Shown piece by piece: positions 43,202 to 52,817 of a stretch of DNA of 64,000 nucleotides; the first letter of the stretch is position 1, and each line of letters opens with the position of its first letter. The notes under the pieces are model-generated. The model ran no database searches. It was not told where the DNA came from and saw only the letters and a list, made by a program, of their open reading frames with translations. This stretch comes from Streptococcus oralis (GTDB lineage: Bacteria > Bacillota > Bacilli > Lactobacillales > Streptococcaceae). Made by a program: the position numbers and the translations under genes. The stretch covers positions 832,001-896,000 of the forward strand of contig NZ_CP094226.1 in assembly GCF_022749195.1 (NCBI RefSeq). Direction: 5' to 3'.

Positions 43202-43771
43202 TCAGCTTTTTTTCATGCTTTTAATAAAACGAATTAATTTTGATGGAGCTTTCTGATAAGTAATCTGATTTTCATCTAAAAATCTCTGAAAATCTTCTTT
43301 CCCTTTTTCATGGTCGGTGACTTCAAGCTCGAGTTCATAGTCCGTCTGGTCAAAGTATCGACTTTCATCTAAGGCCATTAAGCCAATTTCAGTTTTCATT
43401 TCATAACGTAGAGTGGAAAGACAGCCTAGAACTAACCAGTCATGGCTTTCGATGCCAATCTTAGATAGCTTCTCTAGAACGAGACCCTGAGGTAGTTTTT
43501 GTTTTTCTAGGTATGATTCAGCTTCTGGAAGAGTTAGTTTCTGGTTGTATTCCATATTTCCTACAGTTTGAGGTACTTTTAAGGTCAATTCCGCCCAATC
43601 TGAAAAGGTGCGAATGCGCATGGCAACCTTCTTTTCACGCAATTGGAAATCTGGCGTGTCAATGTAGTAGTTCTTCTGAAGGACGGGTTGGATATGGGAA
43701 AACTGTTTTTTTAGATGATCATATTCCCCTTTTTTCAGAAGTGTTTTCAATTCTATTTCTAAATGTTTCAT
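43202..43771 (-). CDS. CYTH-domain protein (triphosphate tunnel metalloenzyme)
   Basis: A 189-aa CYTH/TTM protein. The signature E-x-E-x-K is at residues 5-9 (EIELK), with further basic and acidic tunnel residues in MRIRTFSDWAELTLK and ELELEVTDHEKG. Bacterial members hydrolyse inorganic triphosphate or thiamine triphosphate; which one is not known. It is divergent from the relQ operon, next to alarmone and NAD-kinase genes, an arrangement shared across Firmicutes and suggestive of nucleotide housekeeping. Confidence 0.9.
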   Translation of the reverse strand: MKHLEIELKTLLKKGEYDHLKKQFSHIQPVLQKNYYIDTPDFQLREKKVAMRIRTFSDWAELTLKVPQTVGNMEYNQKLTLPEAESYLEKQKLPQGLVLEKLSKIGIESHDWLVLGCLSTLRYEMKTEIGLMALDESRYFDQTDYELELEVTDHEKGKEDFQRFLDENQITYQKAPSKLIRFIKSMKKS

Positions 43772-43807
43772 TTTTTCAACCTTTTCTATATCTTTGAAAG
43801 CGATTTA

Positions 43808-43816
43808 TGGTATAAT
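43808..43816 (+). promoter_or_regulatory. Extended -10 promoter of the relQ operon
   Basis: TGgTATAAT. The leader is about 77 nt; the chance ATG at 43822 lies at the very start of the transcript and is not used, since a good ribosome site precedes 43900. Confidence 0.65.
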
Positions 43817-43899
43817 GGACAATGTATTTATTGTATACGAATGTACTGAAAAAATCAAAGATTTTCGACAGAGCAATCAAACATTACAAGGGAGAAAGT

Positions 43900-44571
43900 A
43901 TGACCATAGAATGGGAAGAATTTTTAGATCCTTACATTCAGGCTGTTGGTGAATTGAAGATTAAACTTCGGGGGATTCGCAAACAGTATCGTAAGCAAAA
44001 CAAGCATTCTCCGATTGAGTTTGTAACAGGTCGTGTCAAACCGATTGAAAGTATCAAAGAAAAGATGGCTCGTCGAGGAATTACATATGCAAGTCTGGAA
44101 CATGATCTGCAAGACATTGCGGGTTTACGTGTCATGGTTCAGTTTGTAGATGACGTTAAAGAAGTAGTTGAGATTCTACGTAAACGCCAAGATATGAGAG
44201 TCGTTCAGGAACGAGATTATATCACTCATCGTAAGGCTTCAGGTTATCGTTCTTATCACGTGGTTGTCGAATACACAGTTGATACGATCAACGGAGCGAA
44301 GACGATTTTGGCGGAAATTCAAATACGTACTTTAGCCATGAATTTCTGGGCTACGATTGAACACTCGCTCAATTATAAATATCAGGGCGATTTTCCAGAA
44401 GAAATCAGGAAAAGACTGGAAATCACGGCCAAAATAGCCTATCAACTGGATGAAGAAATGGGTAAGATTCGTGATGATATCCAGGAAGCACAGGCTCTCT
44501 TTGATCCATTGAGCAGAAAATTAAACGATGGTGTAGGAAATAGTGACGATACAGATGAAGAATACAGGTAA
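43900..44571 (+). CDS. relQ: Small alarmone synthetase RelQ (GTP pyrophosphokinase)
   Basis: A 223-aa (p)ppGpp synthetase without hydrolase or regulatory domains. The synthetase core (about residues 35-190) contains [34 protein letters not shown] (substrate loop) and the catalytic Glu in [18 protein letters not shown]. RelQ enzymes respond to cell-wall and other stresses through expression level. ATG 43900 has GGGAG 6 nt upstream. It overlaps ppnK by 17 nt, and the operon continues to the pseudouridine synthase. Confidence 0.93.
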   Translation: MTIEWEEFLDPYIQAVGELKIKLRGIRKQYRKQNKHSPIEFVTGRVKPIESIKEKMARRGITYASLEHDLQDIAGLRVMVQFVDDVKEVVEILRKRQDMRVVQERDYITHRKASGYRSYHVVVEYTVDTINGAKTILAEIQIRTLAMNFWATIEHSLNYKYQGDFPEEIRKRLEITAKIAYQLDEEMGKIRDDIQEAQALFDPLSRKLNDGVGNSDDTDEEYR

Positions 44572-45373
44572 ACGAGTTGACCTCATAGCAAATAGAAAGC
44601 CACAAAGTCAGAAGGTCTTGCATGAACTGAGGGAAAAACTAAAGAAACAACATTTTATACTGAACGATACCAATCCCGATATCGTCATTTCCATTGGTGG
44701 TGACGGAATGCTTTTATCTGCCTTTCACAAGTATGAGAATCAGTTAGACAAGGTTCGATTTGTAGGTGTTCATACAGGGCATTTGGGATTTTACACAGAT
44801 TATCGTGATTTTGAGCTGGATCAGTTGGTGACCAATCTTTTACTCGATACTGGTGCCAAAGTTTCCTATCCAGTCTTGAATGTCAAGGTAACGCTTGAAA
44901 ATGGAGAAGTGAAAATCTTCCGTGCTTTAAATGAAGCCAGTATCCGTCGATCAGATCGCACCATGGTTGCGGATATCATCATTAACCATGTTCCGTTTGA
45001 GAGATTTCGTGGAGATGGAGTGACTGTTTCAACGCCAACGGGAAGTACTGCCTACAACAAGTCCTTGGGTGGAGCTGTCTTGCATCCGACCATTGAAGCC
45101 TTGCAGTTGACGGAAATAGCAAGCCTCAATAACCGAGTCTATCGCACTTTGGGCTCATCAATCATTATTCCCAAAAAAGATAAGATTGAACTTTTGCCGA
45201 CACGCAATGATTACCATACGATATCAGTCGATAACAGCATCTATTCCTTCCGTAATATCGAACGGATTGAGTATCAAATCGACCATCACAAGATTCACTT
45301 CGTAGCGACTCCAAGTCACACTAGTTTCTGGAATCGTGTCAAAGATGCCTTCATCGGCGAGGTGGATGAATGA
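44555..45373 (+). CDS. ppnK: NAD kinase
   Basis: A 272-aa kinase that phosphorylates NAD to NADP. The family GGDG motif is in [18 protein letters not shown] near residue 48, the NNE-like segment is [11 protein letters not shown], and the T-P-T-G-S-T-A-Y motif is in [15 protein letters not shown] near residue 160. The start at ATG 44555 ([15 protein letters not shown]) matches streptococcal homologues; a GTG four codons upstream is less likely. It overlaps both relQ and the rluD-like gene, so translation is coupled. Confidence 0.94.
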   Translation: MKNTGKRVDLIANRKPQSQKVLHELREKLKKQHFILNDTNPDIVISIGGDGMLLSAFHKYENQLDKVRFVGVHTGHLGFYTDYRDFELDQLVTNLLLDTGAKVSYPVLNVKVTLENGEVKIFRALNEASIRRSDRTMVADIIINHVPFERFRGDGVTVSTPTGSTAYNKSLGGAVLHPTIEALQLTEIASLNNRVYRTLGSSIIIPKKDKIELLPTRNDYHTISVDNSIYSFRNIERIEYQIDHHKIHFVATPSHTSFWNRVKDAFIGEVDE

Positions 45374-46266
45374 GGTTCGAATTTACCGCAGATGAGCACG
45401 TTAAAGTTAAAACTTTCCTCAAGAAACATGAGGTTTCTAAGGGACTTTTGGCTAAGATTAAGTTTCGAGGTGGGGCTATTCTGGTCAATGGCCAACCTCA
45501 AAATGCGACTTATCTCTTAGATGTTGGAGACAGGGTAACTATTGATATTCCAGCAGAGGAAGGATTTGAGAGCCTTGAAGCTATTGATCGACCACTCGAT
45601 ATCTTGTATGAGGATGATCATTTTCTGGTTTTAAATAAGCCTTATGGAGTAGCATCCATCCCCAGTGTCAATCATTCCAATACCATTGCCAATTTTATCA
45701 AGGGCTACTATGTTAAACAGGAATATGAAAATCAGCAAGTTCACATCGTGACTAGGCTTGATAGAGATACTTCTGGTTTGATGCTTTTTGCCAAGCACGG
45801 CTACGCTCATGCACGTTTAGACAAGCAGTTGCAACGAAAGTCTATCGAAAAACGTTACTTTGCTTTGGTTAAAGGAGCTGGTGTCTTGGAGCCTGAAGGG
45901 GAGATTATTGCCCCGATTGCGCGTGATGTGGACTCCATTATCACAAGACGGGTTGCCAAAGGTGGGAAATACGCCCATACATCTTACAAAGTTGTCGCGT
46001 CTTATGGAAATATTCACCTAGTCGATATTCGTCTTCATACTGGGCGAACTCATCAGATACGAGTGCATTTTTCTCATATCGGTTTTCCTTTGTTGGGAGA
46101 CGATCTCTATGGAGGCAGCTTAGACGACGGTATCCAACGTCAGGCTCTGCATTGCCATTATTTATCTTTTTATCATCCTTTTCTAGAGCAAGATTTGCAA
46201 CTAGAAAGCCCCTTACCGGATGATTTCAGCAATCTTATTACTCAGTTATCAACTAATACTCTTTAA
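45370..46266 (+). CDS. RluD-family pseudouridine synthase
   Basis: A 298-aa RNA-uridine isomerase of the RluA/RluD family. An S4-like N-terminal domain (about residues 12-75) precedes the catalytic domain, whose active-site Asp is in [18 protein letters not shown] (near residue 130). [32 protein letters not shown] motifs (seen as [12 protein letters not shown]) complete the fold. The target position in rRNA or tRNA cannot be told from sequence. ATGA overlap with ppnK. Confidence 0.91.
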   Translation: MRFEFTADEHVKVKTFLKKHEVSKGLLAKIKFRGGAILVNGQPQNATYLLDVGDRVTIDIPAEEGFESLEAIDRPLDILYEDDHFLVLNKPYGVASIPSVNHSNTIANFIKGYYVKQEYENQQVHIVTRLDRDTSGLMLFAKHGYAHARLDKQLQRKSIEKRYFALVKGAGVLEPEGEIIAPIARDVDSIITRRVAKGGKYAHTSYKVVASYGNIHLVDIRLHTGRTHQIRVHFSHIGFPLLGDDLYGGSLDDGIQRQALHCHYLSFYHPFLEQDLQLESPLPDDFSNLITQLSTNTL

Positions 46267-46309
46267 AAATTGTTTGGAGTATAATTTATTTTCTTAAAGG
46301 AGAAAACTC

Positions 46310-47284
46310 ATGGAAGTTTTTGAAAGTCTCAAAGCCAACCTGGTTGGCAAAAATGCTCGTATCGTTCTCCCTGAAGGGGAAGAACCTCGTATTCTTCAAG
46401 CGACAAAACGCTTGGTAAAAGAAACAGAAGTGATTCCTGTTTTGCTCGGAAACCCTGAAAAAATTAAAATTTATCTCGAAATCGAAGGGATCATGGATGG
46501 TTATGAAGTCATTGACCCTCAACACTATCCTCGATTTGAAGAAATGGTTGCTGCCTTGGTAGAGCGTCGTAAGGGCAAAATGACTGAAGAAGAAGCGCGC
46601 AAAGTTTTGGTTGAAGATGTCAACTACTTTGGTGTGATGCTAGTCTACTTGGGCTTGGTTGACGGTATGGTATCTGGTGCTATTCATTCAACTGCCTCAA
46701 CAGTTCGCCCAGCCCTACAAATCATCAAAACTCGTCCAAATGTAACTCGTACTTCAGGTGCCTTCCTCATGATACGCGGTACAGAACGTTATCTATTTGG
46801 AGACTGTGCCATTAATATCAATCCAGATGCAGAAGCCTTGGCTGAAATTGCCATCAACTCAGCAATCACAGCTAAGATGTTTGGTATTGAACCTAAAATT
46901 GCTATGCTAAGCTATTCTACTAAAGGTTCAGGTTTTGGTGAAAGTGTTGACAAGGTAGTGGAAGCTACAAAAATTGCTCACGACTTGCGTCCTGATCTTG
47001 AGATTGATGGTGAGTTGCAATTTGATGCGGCCTTTGTTCCCGAAACTGCAGCTCTAAAAGCTCCAGGAAGTACGGTAGCTGGTCAAGCAAATGTGTTTAT
47101 CTTCCCAGGTATCGAAGCCGGAAATATTGGCTATAAGATGGCTGAGCGCCTTGGTGGTTTTGCGGCAGTAGGACCTGTTTTGCAAGGTTTGAACAAACCT
47201 GTTAACGACCTTTCTCGTGGATGTAATGCAGATGATGTGTACAAGTTGACCCTTATCACAGCAGCTCAAGCAGTTCATCAATAA
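46310..47284 (+). CDS. pta: Phosphate acetyltransferase
   Basis: A 324-aa enzyme interconverting acetyl-CoA and acetyl phosphate in the acetate branch of fermentation. Typical features are RIVLPEGEEPRILQATKRL at the N-terminus, SGAIHSTASTVRPALQIIKT near residue 119 and the C-terminal GPVLQGLNKPVNDLSRGC. It has its own TATAAT box (46280-46285) and AAAGGAG site, so it can be expressed apart from the relQ operon. A terminator follows. Confidence 0.96.
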   Translation: MEVFESLKANLVGKNARIVLPEGEEPRILQATKRLVKETEVIPVLLGNPEKIKIYLEIEGIMDGYEVIDPQHYPRFEEMVAALVERRKGKMTEEEARKVLVEDVNYFGVMLVYLGLVDGMVSGAIHSTASTVRPALQIIKTRPNVTRTSGAFLMIRGTERYLFGDCAININPDAEALAEIAINSAITAKMFGIEPKIAMLSYSTKGSGFGESVDKVVEATKIAHDLRPDLEIDGELQFDAAFVPETAALKAPGSTVAGQANVFIFPGIEAGNIGYKMAERLGGFAAVGPVLQGLNKPVNDLSRGCNADDVYKLTLITAAQAVHQ

Positions 47285-47292
47285 GATTTAGT

Positions 47293-47322
47293 CCTCTTTC
47301 CTATGGGAAGAGGCTTTTTAGT
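47293..47322 (+). terminator. Terminator after pta
   Basis: CCTCTTTCC pairs with GGGAAGAGG (one G-U) across a TAT loop and is followed by TTTTTAG. Confidence 0.8.
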
Positions 47323-47351
47323 ACTGAGAAAAGGACAGTTAGAAGCTTCTA

Positions 47352-47360
47352 TGTTATACT
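47352..47360 (+). promoter_or_regulatory. Extended -10 promoter giving a probably leaderless mutY mRNA
   Basis: TGtTATACT ends 6 nt before the ATG at 47367. No ribosome site precedes that ATG. A second in-frame ATG lies ten codons later, also without a clear ribosome site. Confidence 0.65.
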
Positions 47361-47366
47361 AGATAT

Positions 47367-48545
47367 ATGTTAGATTTGAAAGAATACGGAATCGTCATGT
47401 GGCCAGAGGAGAAGATCATTTCTTTTCGTCAAAAACTCCTCAACTGGTATGATGAAAACAAGCGAGATTTACCTTGGAGGAGAAGTAAAAATCCTTATCA
47501 CATCTGGGTATCTGAAATCATGCTCCAGCAGACTAGAGTGGATACAGTTATTCCATACTACGAACGATTCTTGGACTGGTTTCCAACAGTTGAAAGTCTG
47601 GCCAATGCCCCTGAAGAACGTTTGTTGAAGGCTTGGGAGGGATTGGGCTATTATTCTCGAGTGCGCAATATGCAGGCTGCAGCCCAGCAGATTATGACTG
47701 ACTTTAGGGGGCAATTTCCAAATACCTATGAAGGAATTTCTAGTTTAAAAGGGATTGGCCCTTACACTGCGGGAGCTATTTCCAGTATCGCTTTTAATTT
47801 GCCTGAGCCAGCGGTTGATGGCAATGTCATGCGGGTTTTGGCACGCTTATTTGAGATTAATCATGATATCGGAGTTCCCAGCAATCGCAAAATTTTTCAG
47901 GCTATGATGGAAATCTTGATTGACCCGAAACGACCAGGTGACTTTAACCAAGCTCTGATGGATTTAGGGTCAGATATAGATGCCCCAGTTAACCCTCGAC
48001 CAGAAGAAAGCCCTGTTAAGGACTTTAGCGCAGCCTATCAGAACGGAACTATGGATGTATATCCGATTAAAGAACCCAAGAAAAAGCCCCTCCCAATCTA
48101 TCTCAAGGCTTTGGTTGTACGCAATGACCATGGTCAATATCTACTTGAGAAAAACGAAAGCGAGAAACTACTAGCTGGTTTTTGGCATTTCCCATTGATT
48201 GAAGTTGATGATTTCTCAAGTGATGACGATCAGCTAGATCTCTTTTCTCAAGTCAAAGAGGAAAGAAGAGTATTTGGGCCAAGTCCTCAAGAAAACTTTG
48301 AGCAGGATTATGATTTAGAAGTTAATTGGTCCCAGCAAGTATTTGACCAGGTCAAGCATGTATTTAGTCATCGGAAATGGCATATTCAAATCCTAGCTGG
48401 TCAAGTGTTGGAAACAAAACAGTTTTCGGACAGAGAAATTCGTTGGGTTTCTCCTCAGGAGTTTTCTGACTATCCACTTGCGAAACCTCAGCAAAAAATT
48501 TGGCAGGCTTATAAAACAACTTTTGAAGATAAAGGCCTACAGTAG
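47367..48545 (+). CDS. mutY: A/G-specific adenine glycosylase MutY, without iron-sulfur cluster
   Basis: A 392-aa base-excision repair enzyme removing A opposite 8-oxoG. The N-terminal HhH-GPD domain (about residues 15-225) has SEIMLQQTRVDTVIPYY (catalytic Glu), and LKGIGPYTAGAISSIAF with the catalytic Asp in PAVDGNVMRVLAR. The C-terminal domain (about 240-385) is the NUDIX-like 8-oxoG reader. The four-cysteine cluster loop that normally follows FNQALMDLG is replaced by SDIDAPVNPRPEESP; the protein has no cysteine at all. Clusterless MutYs are known from some lactic acid bacteria. Confidence 0.93.
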   Translation: MLDLKEYGIVMWPEEKIISFRQKLLNWYDENKRDLPWRRSKNPYHIWVSEIMLQQTRVDTVIPYYERFLDWFPTVESLANAPEERLLKAWEGLGYYSRVRNMQAAAQQIMTDFRGQFPNTYEGISSLKGIGPYTAGAISSIAFNLPEPAVDGNVMRVLARLFEINHDIGVPSNRKIFQAMMEILIDPKRPGDFNQALMDLGSDIDAPVNPRPEESPVKDFSAAYQNGTMDVYPIKEPKKKPLPIYLKALVVRNDHGQYLLEKNESEKLLAGFWHFPLIEVDDFSSDDDQLDLFSQVKEERRVFGPSPQENFEQDYDLEVNWSQQVFDQVKHVFSHRKWHIQILAGQVLETKQFSDREIRWVSPQEFSDYPLAKPQQKIWQAYKTTFEDKGLQ

Positions 48546-48571
48546 CCATTTGTGCCTTCTTTGCATTTTTT

Positions 48572-48580
48572 TGTTATAAT
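48572..48580 (+). promoter_or_regulatory. Extended -10 promoter of vicRKX
   Basis: TGtTATAAT, 21 nt before vicR. Confidence 0.65.
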
Positions 48581-48601
48581 AGATAGAGAAAAGGTGATAA
48601 A

Positions 48602-49309
48602 ATGAAAAAAATATTAATTGTAGATGATGAGAAACCAATCTCAGATATTATTAAGTTTAATATGGCCAAGGAAGGTTATGAAGTCGTTACAGCCTTCAAT
48701 GGTCGTGAGGCAATCGAGCTATTTGAAGCTGAGCAACCGGATATTATTATCCTCGACTTGATGCTACCTGAAATAGATGGTTTAGAAGTTGCTAAAGCTA
48801 TTCGTAAGACTAGTAGCGTGCCGATTATCATGCTATCAGCTAAGGATAGCGAATTTGACAAGGTTATTGGTTTAGAGTTAGGTGCAGATGATTATGTTAC
48901 AAAACCTTTCTCAAACCGTGAGTTGCAGGCTCGTGTCAAGGCTCTGCTTCGTCGTACAGACTTGGTTTCTGTGGATAGCCAAGAGTCTGATGAGAAGAAG
49001 ACCCAGCCTTTACAAATTGGTGATTTGGAAATCGTTCCAGATGCTTACGTGGCTAAGAAATATGGTGAGGAGTTAGATTTGACCCACCGTGAGTTTGAAC
49101 TCTTGTATCACTTGGCGTCTCATATTGGACAAGTGATTACGCGTGAACACTTGCTTGAGACTGTATGGGGTTATGACTATTTTGGTGATGTTCGTACTGT
49201 GGACGTGACCATTAGACGATTGCGTGAAAAGATCGAAGACACACCAAGCCGTCCAGAGTACATTCTCACACGTCGTGGTGTTGGATACTATATGAGAAAT
49301 AATGATTGA
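48602..49309 (+). CDS. vicR: Response regulator VicR (WalR)
   Basis: A 235-aa OmpR-family regulator, the essential WalR of streptococci, controlling cell-wall hydrolases such as PcsB. The receiver domain (about residues 3-115) has the phosphoacceptor Asp in [13 protein letters not shown] (near residue 52) and the conserved Lys in [10 protein letters not shown]. The winged-helix DNA-binding domain (about 135-232) contains [15 protein letters not shown] and [13 protein letters not shown]. The stop overlaps the vicK start by 8 nt. Confidence 0.97.
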   Translation: MKKILIVDDEKPISDIIKFNMAKEGYEVVTAFNGREAIELFEAEQPDIIILDLMLPEIDGLEVAKAIRKTSSVPIIMLSAKDSEFDKVIGLELGADDYVTKPFSNRELQARVKALLRRTDLVSVDSQESDEKKTQPLQIGDLEIVPDAYVAKKYGEELDLTHREFELLYHLASHIGQVITREHLLETVWGYDYFGDVRTVDVTIRRLREKIEDTPSRPEYILTRRGVGYYMRNND

Positions 49310-50651
49310 AGATATTAGACAAACTATCTTGACCAGCGATTTTATCTTTATCTTGATTTTACTTGGCTTTATCCTGGTGGTGACCTTGCTGTTACTGGAA
49401 AATCGTCGGGATAATATTCGTCTAAAGGAGATAAATCAAAAGGTTAAGGACTTGATTGCAGGTGATTATTCTCAAGTTTTGGACTTGCAAGGAAGTACAG
49501 AAATCACCAATATCACCAATAATCTGAACGATTTGTCAGAAGTTATTCGTTTGACCCAGGAAAATCTGGAACAAGAGAGTAAACGATTGAACAGTATTCT
49601 TTCTTACATGACAGATGGCGTTCTTGCGACCAATCGTCGTGGCCAGATTACCATGATTAATGACATGGCCAAGAAACAGCTCGGTGTGCAGAAAGAAGAT
49701 GTTCTGAATAAAAGCATCCTCGAATTGCTTAAGATAGAAGATGAGTATGAGCTGCGTGATCTAATTACACAGATACCTGAGCTGACGATTGATTCCCAGG
49801 ATGTGAATGGGGAGTATCTAAGCCTTCGTGTACGTTTTGCTCTGGTTCGCCGTGAGTCAGGGTTCATCTCTGGTTTGGTTGCCGTTTTACATGATACGAC
49901 TGAGCAGGAGAAGGAAGAGCGTGAGCGAAGACTCTTTGTTTCGAACGTGAGTCACGAGTTGCGGACTCCTTTGACCAGTGTAAAATCTTATCTTGAAGCC
50001 TTGGACGAGGGAGCTCTTTATGATCCTGTTGCCCCTGATTTTATCAAGGTTTCACTCGATGAAACCAACCGTATGATGCGGATGGTGACAGATCTCTTAC
50101 ATCTCTCTCGTATTGATAATGCGACAAGTCAGCTAGATGTGGAATTGATTAATTTTACTGCATTCATCACCTTTATTCTCAACCGGTTTGATAAGATGAG
50201 AAGTCAGGATGACGAGAAAAAATATGAACTTGTTAGAGATTACCCTATTAATTCAGTTTGGATCGAGATTGATACCGATAAGATGACTCAGGTGATTGAT
50301 AATATTCTTAACAATGCCATCAAGTATTCACCAGATGGTGGAAAAATTACTGTCAGCATGAAGACCACAGATGACCAGATGATTTTATCCATCAAAGACC
50401 AAGGTCTAGGTATTCCAAAGCAAGATTTGCCGAAGATTTTTGACCGCTTTTACCGTGTAGATCGTGCAAGAAGCCGGGCTCAAGGTGGTACTGGTTTAGG
50501 TCTTGCGATAGCAAAAGAAATCATCAAGCAACACAATGGATTTATCTGGGCCAAAAGTGAATACGGTAAGGGCTCAACCTTTACCATAGTGCTCCCTTAT
50601 GATAAGGATGCCGTAAAAGAAGAAATATGGGAGGACGAAATAGAAGACTAG
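49302..50651 (+). CDS. vicK: Sensor histidine kinase VicK (WalK), single-membrane-segment form
   Basis: A 449-aa kinase partner of VicR. One N-terminal membrane helix (about residues 12-34) is followed by a HAMP segment (35-90), a PAS domain (about 95-205), a HisKA domain with the phosphorylated His in [20 protein letters not shown] (near residue 218) and an HATPase domain ([34 protein letters not shown]). The lack of an external domain is the streptococcal form of WalK. Stop to vicX start is 1 nt. Confidence 0.97.
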   Translation: MIEDIRQTILTSDFIFILILLGFILVVTLLLLENRRDNIRLKEINQKVKDLIAGDYSQVLDLQGSTEITNITNNLNDLSEVIRLTQENLEQESKRLNSILSYMTDGVLATNRRGQITMINDMAKKQLGVQKEDVLNKSILELLKIEDEYELRDLITQIPELTIDSQDVNGEYLSLRVRFALVRRESGFISGLVAVLHDTTEQEKEERERRLFVSNVSHELRTPLTSVKSYLEALDEGALYDPVAPDFIKVSLDETNRMMRMVTDLLHLSRIDNATSQLDVELINFTAFITFILNRFDKMRSQDDEKKYELVRDYPINSVWIEIDTDKMTQVIDNILNNAIKYSPDGGKITVSMKTTDDQMILSIKDQGLGIPKQDLPKIFDRFYRVDRARSRAQGGTGLGLAIAKEIIKQHNGFIWAKSEYGKGSTFTIVLPYDKDAVKEEIWEDEIED

Positions 50652-50652
50652 A

Positions 50653-51462
50653 ATGAGTGAAATAGGCTTTAAATACAGTATTTTAGCATCAGGTTCCAGT
50701 GGAAATTCCTTTTATCTGGAAACCCCAAAAAAGAAAATCCTAGTGGATGCAGGCCTGTCTGGTAAGAAGATTACCAGCCTACTAGCTGAAATCAATCGTA
50801 AACCTGAAGATCTGGATGCAATCTTGATTACGCATGAGCATTCAGACCATATCCACGGAGTCGGTGTCTTGGCTCGCAAATATGGTATGGATCTTTACGC
50901 CAATGAAAAGACTTGGCGGGCTATGGAAAATAGTAAGTACCTCGGCAAGGTTGATTCTTCACAAAAGCATATCTTTGAAATGGGCAAAACCAAAACCTTT
51001 GGCGATATCGACATTGAGAGTTTTGGTGTTAGCCATGATGCAGTAGCACCCCAGTTTTACCGATTTATGAAAGACGACAAGAGCTTCGTCATGTTGACCG
51101 ATACAGGTTATGTCAGTGACCGTATGGCTGGGATTGTCGAAAATGCTGACGGTTATCTCATCGAGTCCAACCACGACGTAGAAATCTTGCGAGCAGGATC
51201 TTATGCTTGGCGACTCAAACAACGAATCCTATCGGATCTCGGTCACCTTTCCAACGAGGACGGTGCTGAAGCCATGATTCGTGCAATGGGAAATCGGACT
51301 AAGAAAATCTATCTTGGGCATTTATCCAAAGAGAACAATATCAAGGAGCTGGCTCATATGACTATGGTCAATCAGTTAGCCCAGGCTGATCTGGGAGTCG
51401 GAGTAGACTTTAAGGTTTATGATACCTCACCAGATACTGCAACACCATTAACAGATATATAA
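50653..51462 (+). CDS. vicX: VicX (WalJ/YycJ) metallo-beta-lactamase-fold protein
   Basis: A 269-aa MBL-fold hydrolase. The metal motif HxHxDH is in LITHEHSDHIHGVGVLAR (near residue 59), with further ligands in GVSHDAV and TDTGYVS. WalJ/YycJ has been linked to cell-division timing and shown in some species to act as a 5'-exonuclease in mismatch repair. It is the third gene of the vicRKX operon and ends at a terminator. Confidence 0.94.
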   Translation: MSEIGFKYSILASGSSGNSFYLETPKKKILVDAGLSGKKITSLLAEINRKPEDLDAILITHEHSDHIHGVGVLARKYGMDLYANEKTWRAMENSKYLGKVDSSQKHIFEMGKTKTFGDIDIESFGVSHDAVAPQFYRFMKDDKSFVMLTDTGYVSDRMAGIVENADGYLIESNHDVEILRAGSYAWRLKQRILSDLGHLSNEDGAEAMIRAMGNRTKKIYLGHLSKENNIKELAHMTMVNQLAQADLGVGVDFKVYDTSPDTATPLTDI

Positions 51463-51490
51463 AAAAGAAGGCGAGTGCCTTCTTTTGTTT
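51463..51490 (+). terminator. Terminator of the vicRKX operon
   Basis: A 10-bp perfect stem (AAAAGAAGGC / GCCTTCTTTT) with a GAGT loop, beginning at the vicX stop. Confidence 0.85.
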
Positions 51491-51513
51491 TGTACTTTAT
51501 CAGGGTTTTAGTG

Positions 51514-51522
51514 TGGTATAAT
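51514..51522 (+). promoter_or_regulatory. Extended -10 promoter of the ion channel gene
   Basis: TGgTATAAT, 27 nt before GTG 51550. Confidence 0.6.
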
Positions 51523-51549
51523 GATAAAAATAACTAAAGGAGTAGTAGT

Positions 51550-52350
51550 GTGAAGAGAAAATGATTATTAAAGGATTACTATGACACAACGATTATCATT
51601 CTTGCATTGATATCCGTTGTCCTTGTTTTGCTTGGATTTGCTGAGATGATTGATTTGGATAATCCACCCTATAGTATTATTGACTTACTACTTTGGTTTA
51701 TCTTTGCGGTGGATTATGGTTGGCGGTTTTTTTCAAGTAAAGAAAAATGGAGATTTATACTTGAAAATATCTTCGATTTGCTAGCTATCCTTCCTTTGAA
51801 TGCTATTTTTACAGTATTTCGCTTAGGGCGTATCTTCCGCTTAGCAAGGCTGACAAAATTACTGAAACTAACTCGTCTTTTAAGAGTCGTTGGATTGACT
51901 GGCAAGTTGGAAAAAAAGGTTGGAAAACTCTTACGAACAAATGGCTTACTTTATATTTTCTATCTCAATTCCTTTATTGTACTGGTAGGTAGTTCAATTT
52001 TATCTGTTGTTGAAGAAAAAACTTTCTCAGATAGTCTTTGGTGGGCGCTTGTGACTGTAACGACTGTTGGTTATGGAGATATTGTTCCTGCGTCGATTTT
52101 TGGGAAGTGGTTAGCTGTTTTACTAATGCTTGTTGGTATTGGCACAATAGGGATGTTAACAAGTACTTTGACAAACTTTTTTGTAAAGGATAATCCAGAT
52201 GAGCAGATAAAATTTGATAAACTCCAAGACGAATTACGGAGTCAAAGGATATTACTAGAGAAACAATCTGAAAAGATAGAAGAACTGCATAGAATGATAC
52301 AAGACTTGCTTGAAAAAAATAATTTAGACCATAAAAAAACCACTCGATGA
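51550..52350 (+). CDS. Voltage-gated-type K+ channel with an in-frame TGA at codon 5
   Basis: A six-helix ion channel with the selectivity filter in VTVTTVGYGDIVPAS (TVGYGD), a pore helix before it, an S4-like helix with regular Arg/Lys (FRLGRIFRLARLTKLLKL) and a C-terminal coiled coil. The natural start appears to be GTG 51550 with AAAGGAG 7 nt upstream, but codon 5 (51562-51564) is TGA. The same frame then encodes LLKDYYDTTIIILALISVV, the expected first helix. A TGG-to-TGA change would explain it. Translation from TTG 51607 would remove part of S1 and has no ribosome site, so the channel is probably poorly made or inactive. Confidence 0.8.
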
Positions 52351-52362
52351 GTGGTTTTTTTA
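52334..52362. terminator. Bidirectional terminator between the channel and thioredoxin-like genes
   Basis: A 12-bp perfect inverted repeat (AAAAAACCACTC / GAGTGGTTTTTT) around a GAT loop. The channel's TGA stop lies at the loop. Confidence 0.88.
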
Positions 52363-52707
52363 CAATCCAGCAAATTCCTTGATTTCTTGTGCGGACATGG
52401 AAGAGTCGCAACGGACATTGATTTGGCCATCTGCAATGTGAACAAATCCTGGTACGGTTGGAATTCCATAATGTGAGCGGAATTCTTGCAATTCCTTGAG
52501 TTGGCTTGGTTCTTCACTGTTGATGAAGTAGATGTGGGCTTTAGTTTCAGCTACGACACCTGCCAATGTGCCAGCAAATTTACGGCAGTAAGGGCAAGTT
52601 TTGCGACCGATAAAGAAGGTTGCAGTTTCTTTCTTATCAAGTGCTTCTTGCGCACGCGCAACTGTAGTGACTTCAAGGTCTTTGATGTTTTCTAAAAATT
52701 GTTCCAT
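52360..52707 (-). CDS. Thioredoxin-like protein
   Basis: A 115-aa cytoplasmic thioredoxin-fold protein. The redox motif is CPYC in FFIGRKTCPYCRKFAGTL (near residues 38-41), and the cis-Pro region is GIPTVPGFVHI near residue 87. It has no signal peptide. It belongs to the small family also annotated as bacteriocin transport accessory protein (PedC/BrcD-like), but no bacteriocin genes are nearby, so a general disulfide role is more likely. Confidence 0.87.
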   Translation of the reverse strand: MEQFLENIKDLEVTTVARAQEALDKKETATFFIGRKTCPYCRKFAGTLAGVVAETKAHIYFINSEEPSQLKELQEFRSHYGIPTVPGFVHIADGQINVRCDSSMSAQEIKEFAGL

Positions 52708-52779
52708 GAGATTACCTCGCTTTCATTGATAAGTCTAGTATGCCATAAAGTTTCTAAAAATGCTTAGATTTGATACGAA

Positions 52780-52812
52780 AAAAGATGAGATTGGTTGATC
52801 TCATCTTTTATA
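52780..52812 (-). terminator. Terminator of pgm
   Basis: AAAAGATGAGAT and ATCTCATCTTTT form a 12-bp perfect stem with a 6-nt loop just beyond the pgm stop. Confidence 0.85.
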
Positions 52813-52817
52813 ATTTC

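Noticed and set aside
43822..43899. Longer RelQ starting at ATG 43822
   Set aside because: That ATG is 5 nt after the -10 box and the added 26 residues do not fit the family; GGGAG precedes ATG 43900.
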